A stretch of 37,463 bases of DNA, from the NCBI GenBank assembly GCA_015228815.1, contig JADGCV010000036.1, positions 1 through 37,463 on the forward strand. Direction: 5' to 3'. This DNA comes from Magnetococcales bacterium (GTDB taxonomy: Bacteria > Pseudomonadota > Magnetococcia > Magnetococcales > UBA8363). Shown in pieces: positions 15,014 through 24,095 of this stretch; the stretch's first letter is position 1, and each line of letters starts with the position of its first letter. Position numbers and translations under genes: made by a program. The notes beneath the pieces are model-generated. The model ran no database searches. It was not told the DNA's origin and worked only from the letters and a program-made list of their open reading frames with translations.

Positions 15014-17818
15014 ATGAATTTCCTGTACAGAATGAGTGTCCGAAATCGCATCATCATCCTGATTCTCCTCGCTGCCTGTGGCTCGCTGATCTCGGGACTG
15101 ATTCCAGTCCTGTCATCGAAGGACCGTCTACTCGAAGAACGCGAGCAGGAAATTCGTCTGGTCGTCGATTCGGTCTTCGGCATCATGCGGTACTACCATG
15201 AACGACACCAGGCCGGCGCCATGACCCTGGAAGCGGCCCAGGAACAGGCTGTCGAACAGATCAAGTCGCTGCGATACGGCCCGGATGACAACTACTTTTG
15301 GATCAACGACGACACACCCGCCATGATCATGCACCCGTTCAAACCGGAATTGAACGGGACCAGCCTGGTCAACTTTGTCGATCCGGTCGGCAACAAGCCG
15401 TTCGTCATGATGACCGAGGTCGTGAAACGGCAACAGGAAGGATTTGTCCATTACATGTGGCCAAAACCGGGATTGGCGGATCCGGTACGCAAGATTTCTT
15501 TTGTCAAAGGTTTCGCCCCCTGGCGGTGGATGATCGGTTCGGGGATCTATGTCGATGATGTCGAGATCGAATTCCGCGATAATCTACTGATCGTTCTGAT
15601 CGACCTTCTTATTCTGGCAGTCGGGATGACACTCCTCTTTCTGCTCATTTCCCGATCGATCCTCAAACAACTGGGAGCGGAGATCGTTCCACTCCTTGAT
15701 GCGGTAAGCCGGTTGGCGGGGGGGGATGTCACATCGAGGGTACACACTGCCAGGGGACGGGCGGTCGAAGGGGTTGGCGGGGCCATCAACGACCTGGCCG
15801 ACAGCCTGAACGAAGTCATGCAGGTGATCGTTCTGCATTCGGGCAGCATCAGCGCCTGCGCCGGCGAACTTGTCAAAATACGCTCGCTCGTGGTTGCCGA
15901 TGCCAACCAGTCCAACCGGATCAGCGAGGAAGTGCTGCAAAACAACGAAAATCTATCCCGGGAAATCGCCGCCATCACCGAAAAGATCGCCCTGGTCAGT
16001 GGCAACATCCAGGCCGTTTCCACCGCCGCCCACCAGGTTTCGGGAAACGTCTCCACCATCGCCTCGGGGGCCGAGCAGGCGAGTGCCAACATTTCGACCA
16101 TGGCCGCTGCCGCCGAGGAAATCACCGCCAACCTTGGCGGGGTCAACCAAAGTTTGGAACGGGTCGATCATTCGGTCCAGGCGGTCGCCACGTCGATCCA
16201 TGACATGTCCCGGTCCCTGGGAGGGGTGCGCGACCTGTGCGAGGGGGCCAGTCAGGAATCGAGCAAGGCCAAGGAACTGGCGGAACAGACCCAAAGCATC
16301 ATGGACCGTCTGTCGCAATCGGCCAAGGAGATCGGTCAGGTCGTCGATGTCATCAACAACATTGCCGAACAAACCAACATGCTGGCCCTGAACGCATCCA
16401 TTGAGGCGGCAGGGGCTGGAGAATCGGGGAAGGGATTCGCGGTCGTCGCCAACGAAGTCAAGGAATTGGCGCGACAAACCGCGCAGGCGACCCATATGAT
16501 CTCCGACAAGATCCATGGCATCCAGGCCAATACCCGAGAGGCCGCCTTTGCCAACGATGAAATCGGCAAGGCCATTTCACGGATCAATCAATCCAATGTG
16601 GAAATCACCCTGTCGGTGGACCAACAAAACAAGACGGTCCACGCCATTTCCGACGCGATCAACACCGTGGCGCAAAGCGCCGCTTCGGTAACCCGCAACG
16701 CGGGAGAACTTAATTTTGCCGCCCAGGAGGTCGCCCGTTCCGCCCAGGAAGCGGCCCTGGGGACCGCGGAGGTCGCGCGTACCGCCGGAGAGGTCGCCTC
16801 CGGCGCCGAAGCGGTAGCCAGGGAAAGCTCTTCGGCGGAAACCATGTCCAGGGAAATCCGCGCCTCCGCCGAAATGACCGAGGCCGCCTCGAAAAATGTG
16901 CAGGAACGGATGGTCGAGGCCAACAAAATCTCCCAACAGGCCCTGGGCTCCGCCTTCCAGTTCCAGAGAATGGGGTCCGTGCTTCAGGACATGACCGGCG
17001 CCCTTTTCGCCGCCCGCATGGAGATGAACACGGGCACACCCATTTTTGAAATGCGTCAGGTCAAGGGATCCTATCTGGCCATCCAGGCGCTTCTGGAACA
17101 GATCATTCAGGGACGCATCACCCCCGATTTGAAACTGCTTGGCGAACCCAAGGAAACTCCCCTGGGAACATGGCTGGCAGGCACCCAGGCCGGACAGTTC
17201 GAACCAAAAGCCACGCTCGATGACGTCAAGAATCTCCATCAGGAATCCCATCGACTGGCAGAAAATGTCATCAGCATCATTGCGGAAAAAGGGTGGGATG
17301 GCCGGGACGAGGCCAATCAGGCGTTCGACAAATTCCTGGCCAACAGAAAAAAGCTGTTCACCCTCCTCAACAACATGTACATGGCGGGTTCGGTCGCATC
17401 CGGCAGCAACCGCATCTTCTTTCCCTGGACCCAGGAACTGGTCACGACCATTCAGTTTGTCGATGAGGACCACAAGAAACTGGTCGAAATGGTCAATGAC
17501 CTGCACCGCGCCATGAAGGAGGAAGAGGGCTCCAACAAGGTTGGCGCCATCATCGATGGCCTGGTCGATTATGCCAAGACCCATTTCACCCGGGAAATGG
17601 ACATGCTGCGAAAATACGATTATCCGGAGGTGGAGGGACACAGCGGCAAACATGACCGACTGGTGGCCCGTCTCAAGGAACTGTCGGAAAAATATCACCA
17701 GGGAGAATTCACGGTTGTCATGGACCTTCTGGCCCTCGCCAAGGACTGGCTTGTGGAACACATTCTGCGGACCGACATGCGTTATGTCGATCATGTCAAA
17801 CAACGGGGACAGCAGTAG
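15014..17818 (+). CDS. Chemoreceptor with Cache sensor, HAMP, signalling, CZB-like and hemerythrin domains
   Basis: The 934-residue receptor has TM1 (about 12-33) and a periplasmic Cache domain (about 35-185, with [12 protein letters not shown] and [15 protein letters not shown]). TM2 (190-213), HAMP (214-268) and a signalling domain follow, the last with its hairpin tip at 450-490. A C-terminal extension holds two modules. Residues 665-790 resemble a CZB zinc-binding domain with LGTWL and the HQESH histidine pair (742, 746), but the usual cysteine and first histidine are missing. Residues 800-925 form a hemerythrin with all seven iron ligands: His820, His857, Glu861, His876, His880, His916 and Asp921. 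It probably reports a small molecule outside and oxygen or redox state inside. The AAGG ribosome site is close to the ATG. Confidence 0.93.
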   Translation: MNFLYRMSVRNRIIILILLAACGSLISGLIPVLSSKDRLLEEREQEIRLVVDSVFGIMRYYHERHQAGAMTLEAAQEQAVEQIKSLRYGPDDNYFWINDDTPAMIMHPFKPELNGTSLVNFVDPVGNKPFVMMTEVVKRQQEGFVHYMWPKPGLADPVRKISFVKGFAPWRWMIGSGIYVDDVEIEFRDNLLIVLIDLLILAVGMTLLFLLISRSILKQLGAEIVPLLDAVSRLAGGDVTSRVHTARGRAVEGVGGAINDLADSLNEVMQVIVLHSGSISACAGELVKIRSLVVADANQSNRISEEVLQNNENLSREIAAITEKIALVSGNIQAVSTAAHQVSGNVSTIASGAEQASANISTMAAAAEEITANLGGVNQSLERVDHSVQAVATSIHDMSRSLGGVRDLCEGASQESSKAKELAEQTQSIMDRLSQSAKEIGQVVDVINNIAEQTNMLALNASIEAAGAGESGKGFAVVANEVKELARQTAQATHMISDKIHGIQANTREAAFANDEIGKAISRINQSNVEITLSVDQQNKTVHAISDAINTVAQSAASVTRNAGELNFAAQEVARSAQEAALGTAEVARTAGEVASGAEAVARESSSAETMSREIRASAEMTEAASKNVQERMVEANKISQQALGSAFQFQRMGSVLQDMTGALFAARMEMNTGTPIFEMRQVKGSYLAIQALLEQIIQGRITPDLKLLGEPKETPLGTWLAGTQAGQFEPKATLDDVKNLHQESHRLAENVISIIAEKGWDGRDEANQAFDKFLANRKKLFTLLNNMYMAGSVASGSNRIFFPWTQELVTTIQFVDEDHKKLVEMVNDLHRAMKEEEGSNKVGAIIDGLVDYAKTHFTREMDMLRKYDYPEVEGHSGKHDRLVARLKELSEKYHQGEFTVVMDLLALAKDWLVEHILRTDMRYVDHVKQRGQQ

Positions 17819-17906
17819 ATTTTTCTTGGAAACGCCAACCGCATGCGCTGGAAGTCACACCACGGGCACGGCCATGTCGTTTCATGTTCCGATCGAAAGG
17901 AAAGCA

Positions 17907-18290
17907 ATGCACACAGGATCCTCGGACAGGGCGTTTGGCGTCGTTTTCACCCTTTTTTTTCTTCTTGTCTTCCTCTTTCCGTTACTGAATCAGGAACCGG
18001 TCAACTCGTGGGCGCTCATCCCCGCAACCTTGTTTGCGCTCCTGACCTGGCTCCGTCCCGCCCTCCTTCATCCACTGAACCTGGTTTGGACGCGAATCGG
18101 CCTGTTGCTGCACCATGTCACGACGCCAATCCTGATGAGCCTGATTTTCTTCCTCACGGTCACACCGATTGCCCTTCTGATGCGCCTGTTCGGCAAACGG
18201 CCACTGGCGCTTGAATTTTCCCCCGACAGGGACAGTTATTGGATGCCAAGGAAAACGCCTGATCCTGATTCGATGAAGCAACAGTTCTGA
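17907..18290 (+). CDS. SxtJ-family small membrane protein
   Basis: The 127-residue protein has RAFGVVFTLFFLLVFLFPLL near its N-terminus and about four hydrophobic helices, ending in a polar tail. The RAFG opening, size and topology fit the SxtJ-like family, which is regularly found beside carbamoyltransferases. Its function is unknown; a membrane partner of the transferase is inference. The ATG at 17907 has AAGGAAAGC just upstream. An earlier ATG at 17874 lacks a ribosome site. The carbamoyltransferase and its usual tiny partner lie downstream but are separated from it by a coiled-coil gene. Confidence 0.75.
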   Translation: MHTGSSDRAFGVVFTLFFLLVFLFPLLNQEPVNSWALIPATLFALLTWLRPALLHPLNLVWTRIGLLLHHVTTPILMSLIFFLTVTPIALLMRLFGKRPLALEFSPDRDSYWMPRKTPDPDSMKQQF

Positions 18291-18608
18291 CCTTCAGAAA
18301 TGGGATGTCTCACCTCTATTTTTTTCCACTTCCCACCCCCTATGGAAACCGGACAAATCATTTGCTGCCGACATTGCAAAGGAATCTATCTCAGTGTTAG
18401 GATACAGCCGTTTAAGTTGTCCCTCTGAATTTTTTCTCCTCTTCCTTTGGGAAAGGGGGGTAAGGGGATCGACACTTTGATCAACGGTAACCCTACAGAA
18501 AGATCTCGTCGCCGGTTTTGCATGCGCTTTTGGCACGCCAGGGGCTGAAATCAACTGAATGAATGTCACACGCCCTGGTCAGGCAACCTGCCCATGGAGG
18601 GGTCCGTT
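18291..18608. other. Gap with no supported gene before the coiled-coil gene
   Basis: These 318 bases have no convincing coding potential. A minus-strand frame of 91 codons is open here but has mixed, non-protein-like composition and no start signal. The stretch is uneven in base composition, with T-rich and G-rich runs around 18430-18470. It may be degraded inserted DNA, but no terminal repeats or transposase remnants were recognised. Confidence 0.4.
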
Positions 18609-18986
18609 ATGTCACTGGTGTTTGATTCGCTGGCCTACGCCAAAAAATTGAAGGCCGCCGGTGTTCCCGAGGCCCAGGCAGAAATACAGGCTGAAACCAT
18701 CGTCGAATGGATGGAAGAACGCTTGGCCACCAAGCTGGAACTGGAACAGGTCCGGGTGGATTTGAAGCGAGATATCAAGGAACTTGATGTCAAGATCGAG
18801 TCGGTCCGGGCAGAGTTGAAGCGGGACATCGAGTCAGTCCGGGCGGAATTGAAGCGGGACATCGAGTCAGTCCGGGCGGAATTGAAGCGGGACATCATGG
18901 AACTGGAGCAACGCATGGTGATCAAGCTCGGGAGTCTGATGTTCGTGGCGGTCGGAGCTGTGGCCGCGCTGGTGAAACTGCTTTGA
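18609..18986 (+). CDS. DUF1640/CCDC90-like coiled-coil protein with 11-residue repeats
   Basis: The 125-residue protein opens with FDSLAYAKKLKAAGVPEAQAE, a stretch typical of DUF1640-type proteins. A long charged coiled coil follows with three tandem copies of ESVRAELKRDI, and the protein ends in a single C-terminal membrane helix (SLMFVAVGAVAALVKLL). Such proteins are frequent multi-copy genes in some proteobacteria; their role is unknown. The ATG at 18609 has a GGAGGGG ribosome site. It sits between two members of a carbamoyltransferase cassette, flanked by gene-free DNA on both sides, which suggests insertion. Confidence 0.8.
   Translation: MSLVFDSLAYAKKLKAAGVPEAQAEIQAETIVEWMEERLATKLELEQVRVDLKRDIKELDVKIESVRAELKRDIESVRAELKRDIESVRAELKRDIMELEQRMVIKLGSLMFVAVGAVAALVKLL
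18798..18896 (+). repeat. Three tandem 33-bp coding repeats
   Basis: Three contiguous 33-base units (18798-18830, 18831-18863, 18864-18896) each encode ESVRAELKRDI. Units 2 and 3 are identical and unit 1 differs at three positions. The identity points to recent slippage or recombination, and the unit length keeps the reading frame and adds whole coiled-coil turns. Confidence 0.95.
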
Positions 18987-19040
18987 CATCCGTGCGACGC
19001 ACGAACGCAACAACCACCAGATGAGTAACCGTTCAGATCC

Positions 19041-19115
19041 CGTCATTCCCTGCTACAGCGGGAATCCAGAATTTGCTTCAGCCTCCCTGGATCCCTGCTT
19101 TCGCTTAGGATGACG
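19041..19115. repeat. REP-like palindromic intergenic element
   Basis: The left arm CGTCATTCCCTGCTACAGCG continues to GGAATCCAG, and the right arm reads CTGGATCCCTGCTTTCG and ends GGATGACG. The outer arms are imperfect reverse complements, and each arm holds its own small hairpin. This is the common CGTCATTCCCGC...GCGGGAATGACG style of dispersed element in proteobacteria. It lies between the coiled-coil gene and the DUF5989-like gene. Confidence 0.75.
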
Positions 19116-19172
19116 CTTGTCAAAGGGGGTATGAACGGTTGCCTTAAAATCCATCCGATCGGAGCAGTTGTC

Positions 19173-19322
19173 ATGTCCTTTTTTCCCGAATTGTGGGCGT
19201 TCATGCGCATCCGAAAAAAATTCTGGCTGCTGCCCATTTTGATCATGTCCGTCCTTCTGGGAGGACTCATCGTCCTGAGCCAGGGATCAGCCGTCGCCCC
19301 CTTCATCTACACCCTTTTCTAG
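19173..19322 (+). CDS. DUF5989-like 49-residue membrane protein
   Basis: The 49-residue protein starts MSFFPELWAFMRIRKKFWLLP, has one membrane helix (about 19-36) and ends GSAVAPFIYTLF. The ELW-F-MR-RKK-FWLLP opening and the AVAPFIYTLF end are the hallmarks of the tiny DUF5989-type proteins that precede carbamoyltransferases. The ATG has GGAG eight bases upstream, and the carbamoyltransferase begins 12 bases after its stop, so the pair is an operon. Function is unknown; a membrane anchor or partner for the transferase is inference. Confidence 0.85.
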   Translation: MSFFPELWAFMRIRKKFWLLPILIMSVLLGGLIVLSQGSAVAPFIYTLF

Positions 19323-19334
19323 GCCCATTGAACG

Positions 19335-21170
19335 GTGTATATTCTCGGCATTTCCGCTTGGTATCATGACAGCGCCGCGGCATTGGTTCGGGATGGAATC
19401 ATCATCGCCGCGGCCCAGGAAGAACGGTTTACCAGGAAAAAACACGATCCCGATTTTCCCGTCCAGGCGATCCGCTATTGTCTTGCCGCGGGTGACATTC
19501 CGCTGGCCAAAGTGGATCGGATCGTCTTTTACGACAAACCTTTCCTCAAATTTGAACGCCTGCTCGAAACCTATCTGGCGTTTGCCCCAAGGGGATTTTC
19601 CTCGTTTCGCATGGCGATGGCGGTATGGATCAAGGAAAAGCTGTTTCAAAAAAAATTGATCCTGGACCAATTGAAAAGCTTGGACAGCGACTTTTCCGGT
19701 GAGAACCTGTTGCTGTTTGCCGAACACCATCAAAGTCATGCCGCCAGTGCCTTCTATCCGTCCCCCTTCGCCGAGGCGGCCATCCTGACCATGGACGGTG
19801 TCGGGGAATGGGCCACGACCTCCACGGGAATCGGACGCGGCAACGCACTGGAAATCACCCGGGAAATCCATTTTCCCCATTCACTGGGACTGCTCTATTC
19901 TGCCTTCACCTATTATACCGGCTTCAAGGTCAATTCGGGCGAATACAAGGTCATGGGTCTGGCCCCTTATGGTCAACCCCGTTTTGCCCAGACCATTCTG
20001 GACAACCTCATCGATCTGAAACCCGACGGATCGTTTCGCATGGACATGTCCTACTTCAATTATTGTACCGGCATGACCATGACGGGGGAAAAGTTTCACC
20101 GCCTTTTCGGTGGGCCTCCGCGCACCTCCGAGGAACGACTGACACAACGAGACATGGATCTGGCGGCCTCCATTCAAGCGGTCATCGAAGAGGCAGTCTT
20201 GCGTCTGACGCGCAGTCTTTCCCAGGAAACAGGCCTGGCCAATCTTTGTCTGGCGGGTGGGGTGGCGCTCAACTGTGTCGCCAACGGAAAAATTCTCCGC
20301 GACGGGCGCTTCAAACAGATATGGATCCAACCCGCGTCGGGAGATGCCGGCGGGGCACTGGGGGCGGCGCTGGCCGCCTGTCACTGGCACCTGGGGCTTC
20401 CCCGGACCATCCCTTTCACTCAGGATGCCATGAAGGGATCCTATCTTGGACCCGAGTTTTCACAGGAGGAGATCGAACGACGACTGACCGCGGTGGGTGG
20501 TCGCTTCAGCACACTCAGCGAAAGTGATCTTCTGGATGCCGCGGTTCAGGCGCTGATCGAAGAAAAGGCCCTCGGCTGGTTCCAGGGACGGATGGAATTT
20601 GGTCCCCGTGCCCTGGGGGCCCGTTCCATTCTCGGGGATGCCCGGTCGGACCGGATGCAATCGACCCTCAATCTCAAGGTCAAATTTCGCGAATCCTTCC
20701 GCCCCTTCGCCCCCTCGGTGTTGCGTGAATCGGTTCATGAATGGTTCAACCTTGATACCGACAGCCCCTACATGCTTCTGGTGGATGACGTCCTGCCGCG
20801 CATTCGCCGACCGATGACCGAGGAGCAACAAAAGCTGTTCGGAATCGAAAAACTCAACGTTCCCCGCTCCTCCATCCCTGCCGTCACGCATGTGGACTAC
20901 TCCGCCCGCATTCAGACCGTGCATCGAGAGACCAATCCGCTTTACCATGCCCTGATCGAACGTTTCAAGGCCCGTACCGGCTGTCCCGTCCTCGTCAACA
21001 CCAGCTTCAACGTTCGCGGCGAACCCATTGTCGGTTCTCCGGAAGACGCATTTCATTGTTTCATGGGGACTGGCATCGAGACCCTGGCGATCGGTCGTTG
21101 TTTTCTGCGCAAGGAAGAGCAGGATCCGAAACTGCTGGTCGATTACAAGGACCGGTTTGAGTTGGATTGA
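19335..21170 (+). CDS. Carbamoyltransferase (NodU/CmcH/TobZ family)
   Basis: The 611-residue enzyme has the two-domain plan of O-carbamoyltransferases. The N-terminal Kae1-like domain carries ISAWYHDSAAAL and the metal-binding run EHHQSHAASAFYPSPF, with GGVALNCVANGKI further on. The C-terminal domain contains GWFQGRMEFGPRALGARSIL and FRPFAPSVL. The family transfers carbamoyl from carbamoyl phosphate through a carbamoyl-adenylate to hydroxyl groups of sugars, antibiotics or other small molecules. The acceptor here is unknown, and no biosynthetic or glycan gene set lies in the window. The start is GTG, 12 bases after the DUF5989-like stop, without a strong ribosome site, which suggests translational coupling. 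Confidence 0.92.
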   Translation: MYILGISAWYHDSAAALVRDGIIIAAAQEERFTRKKHDPDFPVQAIRYCLAAGDIPLAKVDRIVFYDKPFLKFERLLETYLAFAPRGFSSFRMAMAVWIKEKLFQKKLILDQLKSLDSDFSGENLLLFAEHHQSHAASAFYPSPFAEAAILTMDGVGEWATTSTGIGRGNALEITREIHFPHSLGLLYSAFTYYTGFKVNSGEYKVMGLAPYGQPRFAQTILDNLIDLKPDGSFRMDMSYFNYCTGMTMTGEKFHRLFGGPPRTSEERLTQRDMDLAASIQAVIEEAVLRLTRSLSQETGLANLCLAGGVALNCVANGKILRDGRFKQIWIQPASGDAGGALGAALAACHWHLGLPRTIPFTQDAMKGSYLGPEFSQEEIERRLTAVGGRFSTLSESDLLDAAVQALIEEKALGWFQGRMEFGPRALGARSILGDARSDRMQSTLNLKVKFRESFRPFAPSVLRESVHEWFNLDTDSPYMLLVDDVLPRIRRPMTEEQQKLFGIEKLNVPRSSIPAVTHVDYSARIQTVHRETNPLYHALIERFKARTGCPVLVNTSFNVRGEPIVGSPEDAFHCFMGTGIETLAIGRCFLRKEEQDPKLLVDYKDRFELD

Positions 21171-21207
21171 GGCGCAAGCCCCCCGGACACGAAATCGTTA
21201 TCTTTTT

Positions 21208-21942
21208 TCAATGGTTTATCTCGGGTGCGTCCAGAACGATGTCGCCCCTCGTCTTCAACCAGAACACCGTCGCCCCCGCCACTGCCGCCGGCATCGCCAG
21301 AAGATTGACGACAGGGACCATCATCAATCCCATGACCGCCACCCCAAACCCAAGGCTGCCACCAAGATGGCGACGCAAATGCCGCCGAACGGCAGTCCCG
21401 CTCATTCCGTGAATGGCCATGGGATAGTCGCCATATTCCACCGCCATCATCCAAACGCAAAACAACAACCATAACGGCGTGATCGCCGCCTGAAGTCCTG
21501 GAATCAGGAAAAGAATCAGAAAAAGAAACATCCATTTCAGTGAATAAAACACCTTGCCAATCTCATTGACGATCGCCCCTCCCGGATCCCGCGCGACCGG
21601 CCTCCCCCCGGCCACAATCCCTTCCACCACCGCCGCCAGATGACTGTTGAACGGTGACGCGATCAGATTGGCCACCATCGTAAACGTCGAAAAAACAAAC
21701 AAGACAACCCCGACCAGCAGCAAAGGCACCACCAACCAACGCAACCAGTGCAGCCAATCCGGCAAAACACCATCCATCCAGATCAAAAGATCATCCACCC
21801 AACCAAGACCATAGCCCACCAACAAAGAGAACAATAAAACATTGACAAACAGCGGGATCAAAACAAAACGCCGCGCACCGGGACGGAAAATCAAACCCAT
21901 CCCCTGCACCAGACAACCGATTCCTTCCGCGAATGAGATCAT
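21208..21942 (-). CDS. CysZ/EI24-family membrane protein
   Basis: The 244-residue membrane protein has four main hydrophobic segments and the EI24/CysZ pattern: an N-terminal GxxCLxQGxGLIxRPGxRRFVLIPLFVN-like region, NLIASPFNS after the second helix, and a conserved C-terminal helix pair. CysZ proteins move sulfate or sulfite into the cell, but the wider family is not all characterised. Sulfate transport would fit a sulfur-using organism, yet no cys genes adjoin. The start at 21942 forms an ATGA overlap with the Sel1-gene stop. Another ATG five codons upstream is possible. Confidence 0.82.
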   Translation of the reverse strand: MISFAEGIGCLVQGMGLIFRPGARRFVLIPLFVNVLLFSLLVGYGLGWVDDLLIWMDGVLPDWLHWLRWLVVPLLLVGVVLFVFSTFTMVANLIASPFNSHLAAVVEGIVAGGRPVARDPGGAIVNEIGKVFYSLKWMFLFLILFLIPGLQAAITPLWLLFCVWMMAVEYGDYPMAIHGMSGTAVRRHLRRHLGGSLGFGVAVMGLMMVPVVNLLAMPAAVAGATVFWLKTRGDIVLDAPEINH

Positions 21943-22493
21943 GCCATTCCCAACCATGCCCTTGCCCGACGCATGGCCTCCTCGAATTGTACCGGAGTCA
22001 TCTCCTCGCGGGCGATTTCAAGGTTTTCCGTCGCATCCACCATCCCCTGGTCTTCCGCCAGCATGAACCATTTGGCCGCTTCGACAAGGTCCAACGATAC
22101 CCCCTGGCCGGTGGCATAGAGGATTCCCAGGTTGTTCTGGGCCTTGGAATCCCCCTGGGTCGCCGCTTTCATGAACCAGAAGAAAGCCTTTTCCACATCC
22201 GCCGCGATGCCCAAACCTTCCAGATACATGGTCGCCAAATCATGCTGCGACAGGACATTTCCCTGCTCCGCGGCAAGGGTATGCCATTTCAGCGCTTCTC
22301 CAAGGTCGAGGGGGACCTCGCTTCCTTCGAGGTATAAAGCCGCCAGGTCATGCTGGGCCTTGGGATCACCCCACTGGGCAAAGGTTGCCAGGGTCGTAAC
22401 ATAATCCTCCTGATCCAATTCGTGGAAACCAGGCGCCTGGCCACCCGCGTTTCGAACCGGAGGTCTTGGTGTCGTTTCAGCCATGGCCATCAT
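21939..22493 (-). CDS. Sel1-repeat protein
   Basis: The 184-residue protein holds three Sel1-like repeats (about 46-153), seen as AQHDLAALYLEG, SQHDLATMYLEGLG and AQNNLGILYATGQG, each followed by a DxxxAxxWxxxAAxQG-type helix. These form a superhelical protein-binding scaffold. No signal peptide is evident, so it is probably cytoplasmic. Partners are unknown. It overlaps the upstream ankyrin gene by four bases and the downstream CysZ-like gene by four bases, so the three are translationally coupled. Confidence 0.88.
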   Translation of the reverse strand: MMAMAETTPRPPVRNAGGQAPGFHELDQEDYVTTLATFAQWGDPKAQHDLAALYLEGSEVPLDLGEALKWHTLAAEQGNVLSQHDLATMYLEGLGIAADVEKAFFWFMKAATQGDSKAQNNLGILYATGQGVSLDLVEAAKWFMLAEDQGMVDATENLEIAREEMTPVQFEEAMRRARAWLGMA

Positions 22494-23194
22494 TCTTCCA
22501 TCCCCTTTGGCGCCGATTGCTCAACCAATGCGTCATCGCGGTTTTTTTCCAAACGCGCCCCCATTTTCCAGAGAATCTGTCGTGATTCGTCGTCCTTGGC
22601 CTTGTTGAGCGGTGTCTCTCCCTGGGAATCCTTGGCGTTCGGTTCCGCGCCACGTTCCAAAAGAATTTTTATCACCGGTTTGGCATTCGCCAGAGTCGCC
22701 ATGTGCAAAGGGGTCAAGCCCAGATGGTTGGCATGATTGACCTTGGCGCCATGATCCAGCAACAGTTCCACCAGATCCATCGCCCCAAAATAGGCGGCAC
22801 TGGCCAGAATACCGCCCCCCAGATTGTCCAGGACCTGCACATCCGCCCCCGCCTGGACCAGCATTTTGGCGACTTCCAGTTTACCACCTCTCATTGCCAG
22901 CATCAGGGCCGTATTGCCCCCCGCATCCCGGGTATCGAGGACAGCCCCATTGTGCATCAACCATTCGACGACCTCGGAACTCCCCCCCATCGCGGCATGG
23001 TGCAGCGGCGTCGAACCAAAACCGTCCGCTTCGTTGACCTCGTTCTTCTTATCGGCGACCATTTTTTTGACACGCTCCAATCGCCCTTGAAACACCTCTT
23101 GATGGAATGAGCCGGCCCAGGCATCACAACCCAACCCAAGATAAAACAAAAGCAGCGCCAACAACCGCCAACCCATTGTCATCGTCCAATTCAT
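22490..23194 (-). CDS. Exported ankyrin-repeat protein
   Basis: The 234-residue protein has a signal peptide (about 1-27, ending DAWAGS) and then four to five ankyrin repeats (about 60-205), with the clear marks GSTPLHHAAMGG, GNTALMLAMRGG, LGLTPLHMATLA and QGETPLNKAKDD. It should be periplasmic and mediate protein binding. The third repeat is degenerate (GGGILASAAYFG). It is preceded at 13 bases by the SPOR-like gene and overlaps the Sel1 gene. The GAGGGG ribosome site supports the ATG. Function is unknown. Confidence 0.9.
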   Translation of the reverse strand: MNWTMTMGWRLLALLLFYLGLGCDAWAGSFHQEVFQGRLERVKKMVADKKNEVNEADGFGSTPLHHAAMGGSSEVVEWLMHNGAVLDTRDAGGNTALMLAMRGGKLEVAKMLVQAGADVQVLDNLGGGILASAAYFGAMDLVELLLDHGAKVNHANHLGLTPLHMATLANAKPVIKILLERGAEPNAKDSQGETPLNKAKDDESRQILWKMGARLEKNRDDALVEQSAPKGMEE

Positions 23195-23207
23195 GAGGCC
23201 ATCCCCT

Positions 23208-24017
23208 CTAGGGTTTCAGAGCGGCAACCAAGCCAATCGGTTTGCTCGCATCCTTGGACAGACGAGCCAGTTTCCCCTGAATGCTCTTTCCAGACAACAC
23301 GTAAGGGCCACTGTTGCGAATCGCCGCCGGAAGCATGGCCAATGCCCGAACCGCCTCCTCATGGCTTGCGTAGCGGCCATGATAGAGAAGAATACGATCC
23401 TGACCCACGGGAAATGCCAACAGTTGATCCTCGGACACGCCCAGATTCGCCCGCGACAGATACCCGCTCAGCCCTCCCAGATTCGATCGCAGAACCGACA
23501 TCAACTGAATGCTGAAACCACCTTCCCCCGGATTGGCGGCCAACCATGCCCTGGCCGCCTGTATCCGTTCCTCCAACAAAGGATCGGAATTCAAAGCCAA
23601 ACCAGCCACGACATTGTTCCGCTTTGCATGATCCTGCCCCTTCAGAGATACGCCCCCCTTCCCCGAATCCCTTGAAGAACCCCCGGAAATGACCGCCACA
23701 TTTCGATTCCTCGGCTCGCCACCCGATGTATACGCCCCCGCACCCACCATCGACTCACCCCCGGTGGTCCCCTCCATTTCAGGGATGTCCCTCACGACAG
23801 GCAGTGTATCATCGACCCCAGCCAGCACCGCCTCCTTTTCTGCCCCGGCGACGGATACTTCCGATCCGGAACGGACCAGAGAACTCGCCAGATAAAACGA
23901 AAGAACCATCCCCCCCAGTAAACCCGCAACGGGCAATCCCAACCGTTTCACCCGTTGTGACCAGGGACCACGCAACAAATTTTCGCCATTGGGTCCAACG
24001 ATCTCAATTTTGATCAT
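23208..24017 (-). CDS. Membrane-anchored SPOR-like protein
   Basis: The 269-residue protein has a short cytoplasmic basic N-terminus, one membrane helix (about 28-47) and a long Gly/Ser-rich periplasmic linker. A C-terminal domain starts GGFSIQLMSV and contains LLAFPVGQDRILLYHGRYASHEEAVRAL across two strands and a helix. That end matches the SPOR fold, which binds denuded peptidoglycan at division sites. A link to cell division or envelope work is inference. The ATG at 24017 opens MIKIEIVG, and its ribosome site is weak. It heads a tight series with the ankyrin and Sel1 genes. Confidence 0.78.
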   Translation of the reverse strand: MIKIEIVGPNGENLLRGPWSQRVKRLGLPVAGLLGGMVLSFYLASSLVRSGSEVSVAGAEKEAVLAGVDDTLPVVRDIPEMEGTTGGESMVGAGAYTSGGEPRNRNVAVISGGSSRDSGKGGVSLKGQDHAKRNNVVAGLALNSDPLLEERIQAARAWLAANPGEGGFSIQLMSVLRSNLGGLSGYLSRANLGVSEDQLLAFPVGQDRILLYHGRYASHEEAVRALAMLPAAIRNSGPYVLSGKSIQGKLARLSKDASKPIGLVAALKP

Positions 24018-24095
24018 GATGCCGCCCGCTTGTCTGGTGTTGATTCCCGCCGCTGCCTCATTCACCGGCCCTCATGCCAGACATTAATGCCAGTT

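Noticed and set aside
16577-17803. Long minus-strand open frame opposite the hemerythrin receptor
   Set aside because: Shadow; the plus strand has complete hemerythrin and receptor motifs.
18798-18896. CRISPR array
   Set aside because: The 33-bp units are contiguous with no spacers and encode an in-frame coiled coil.
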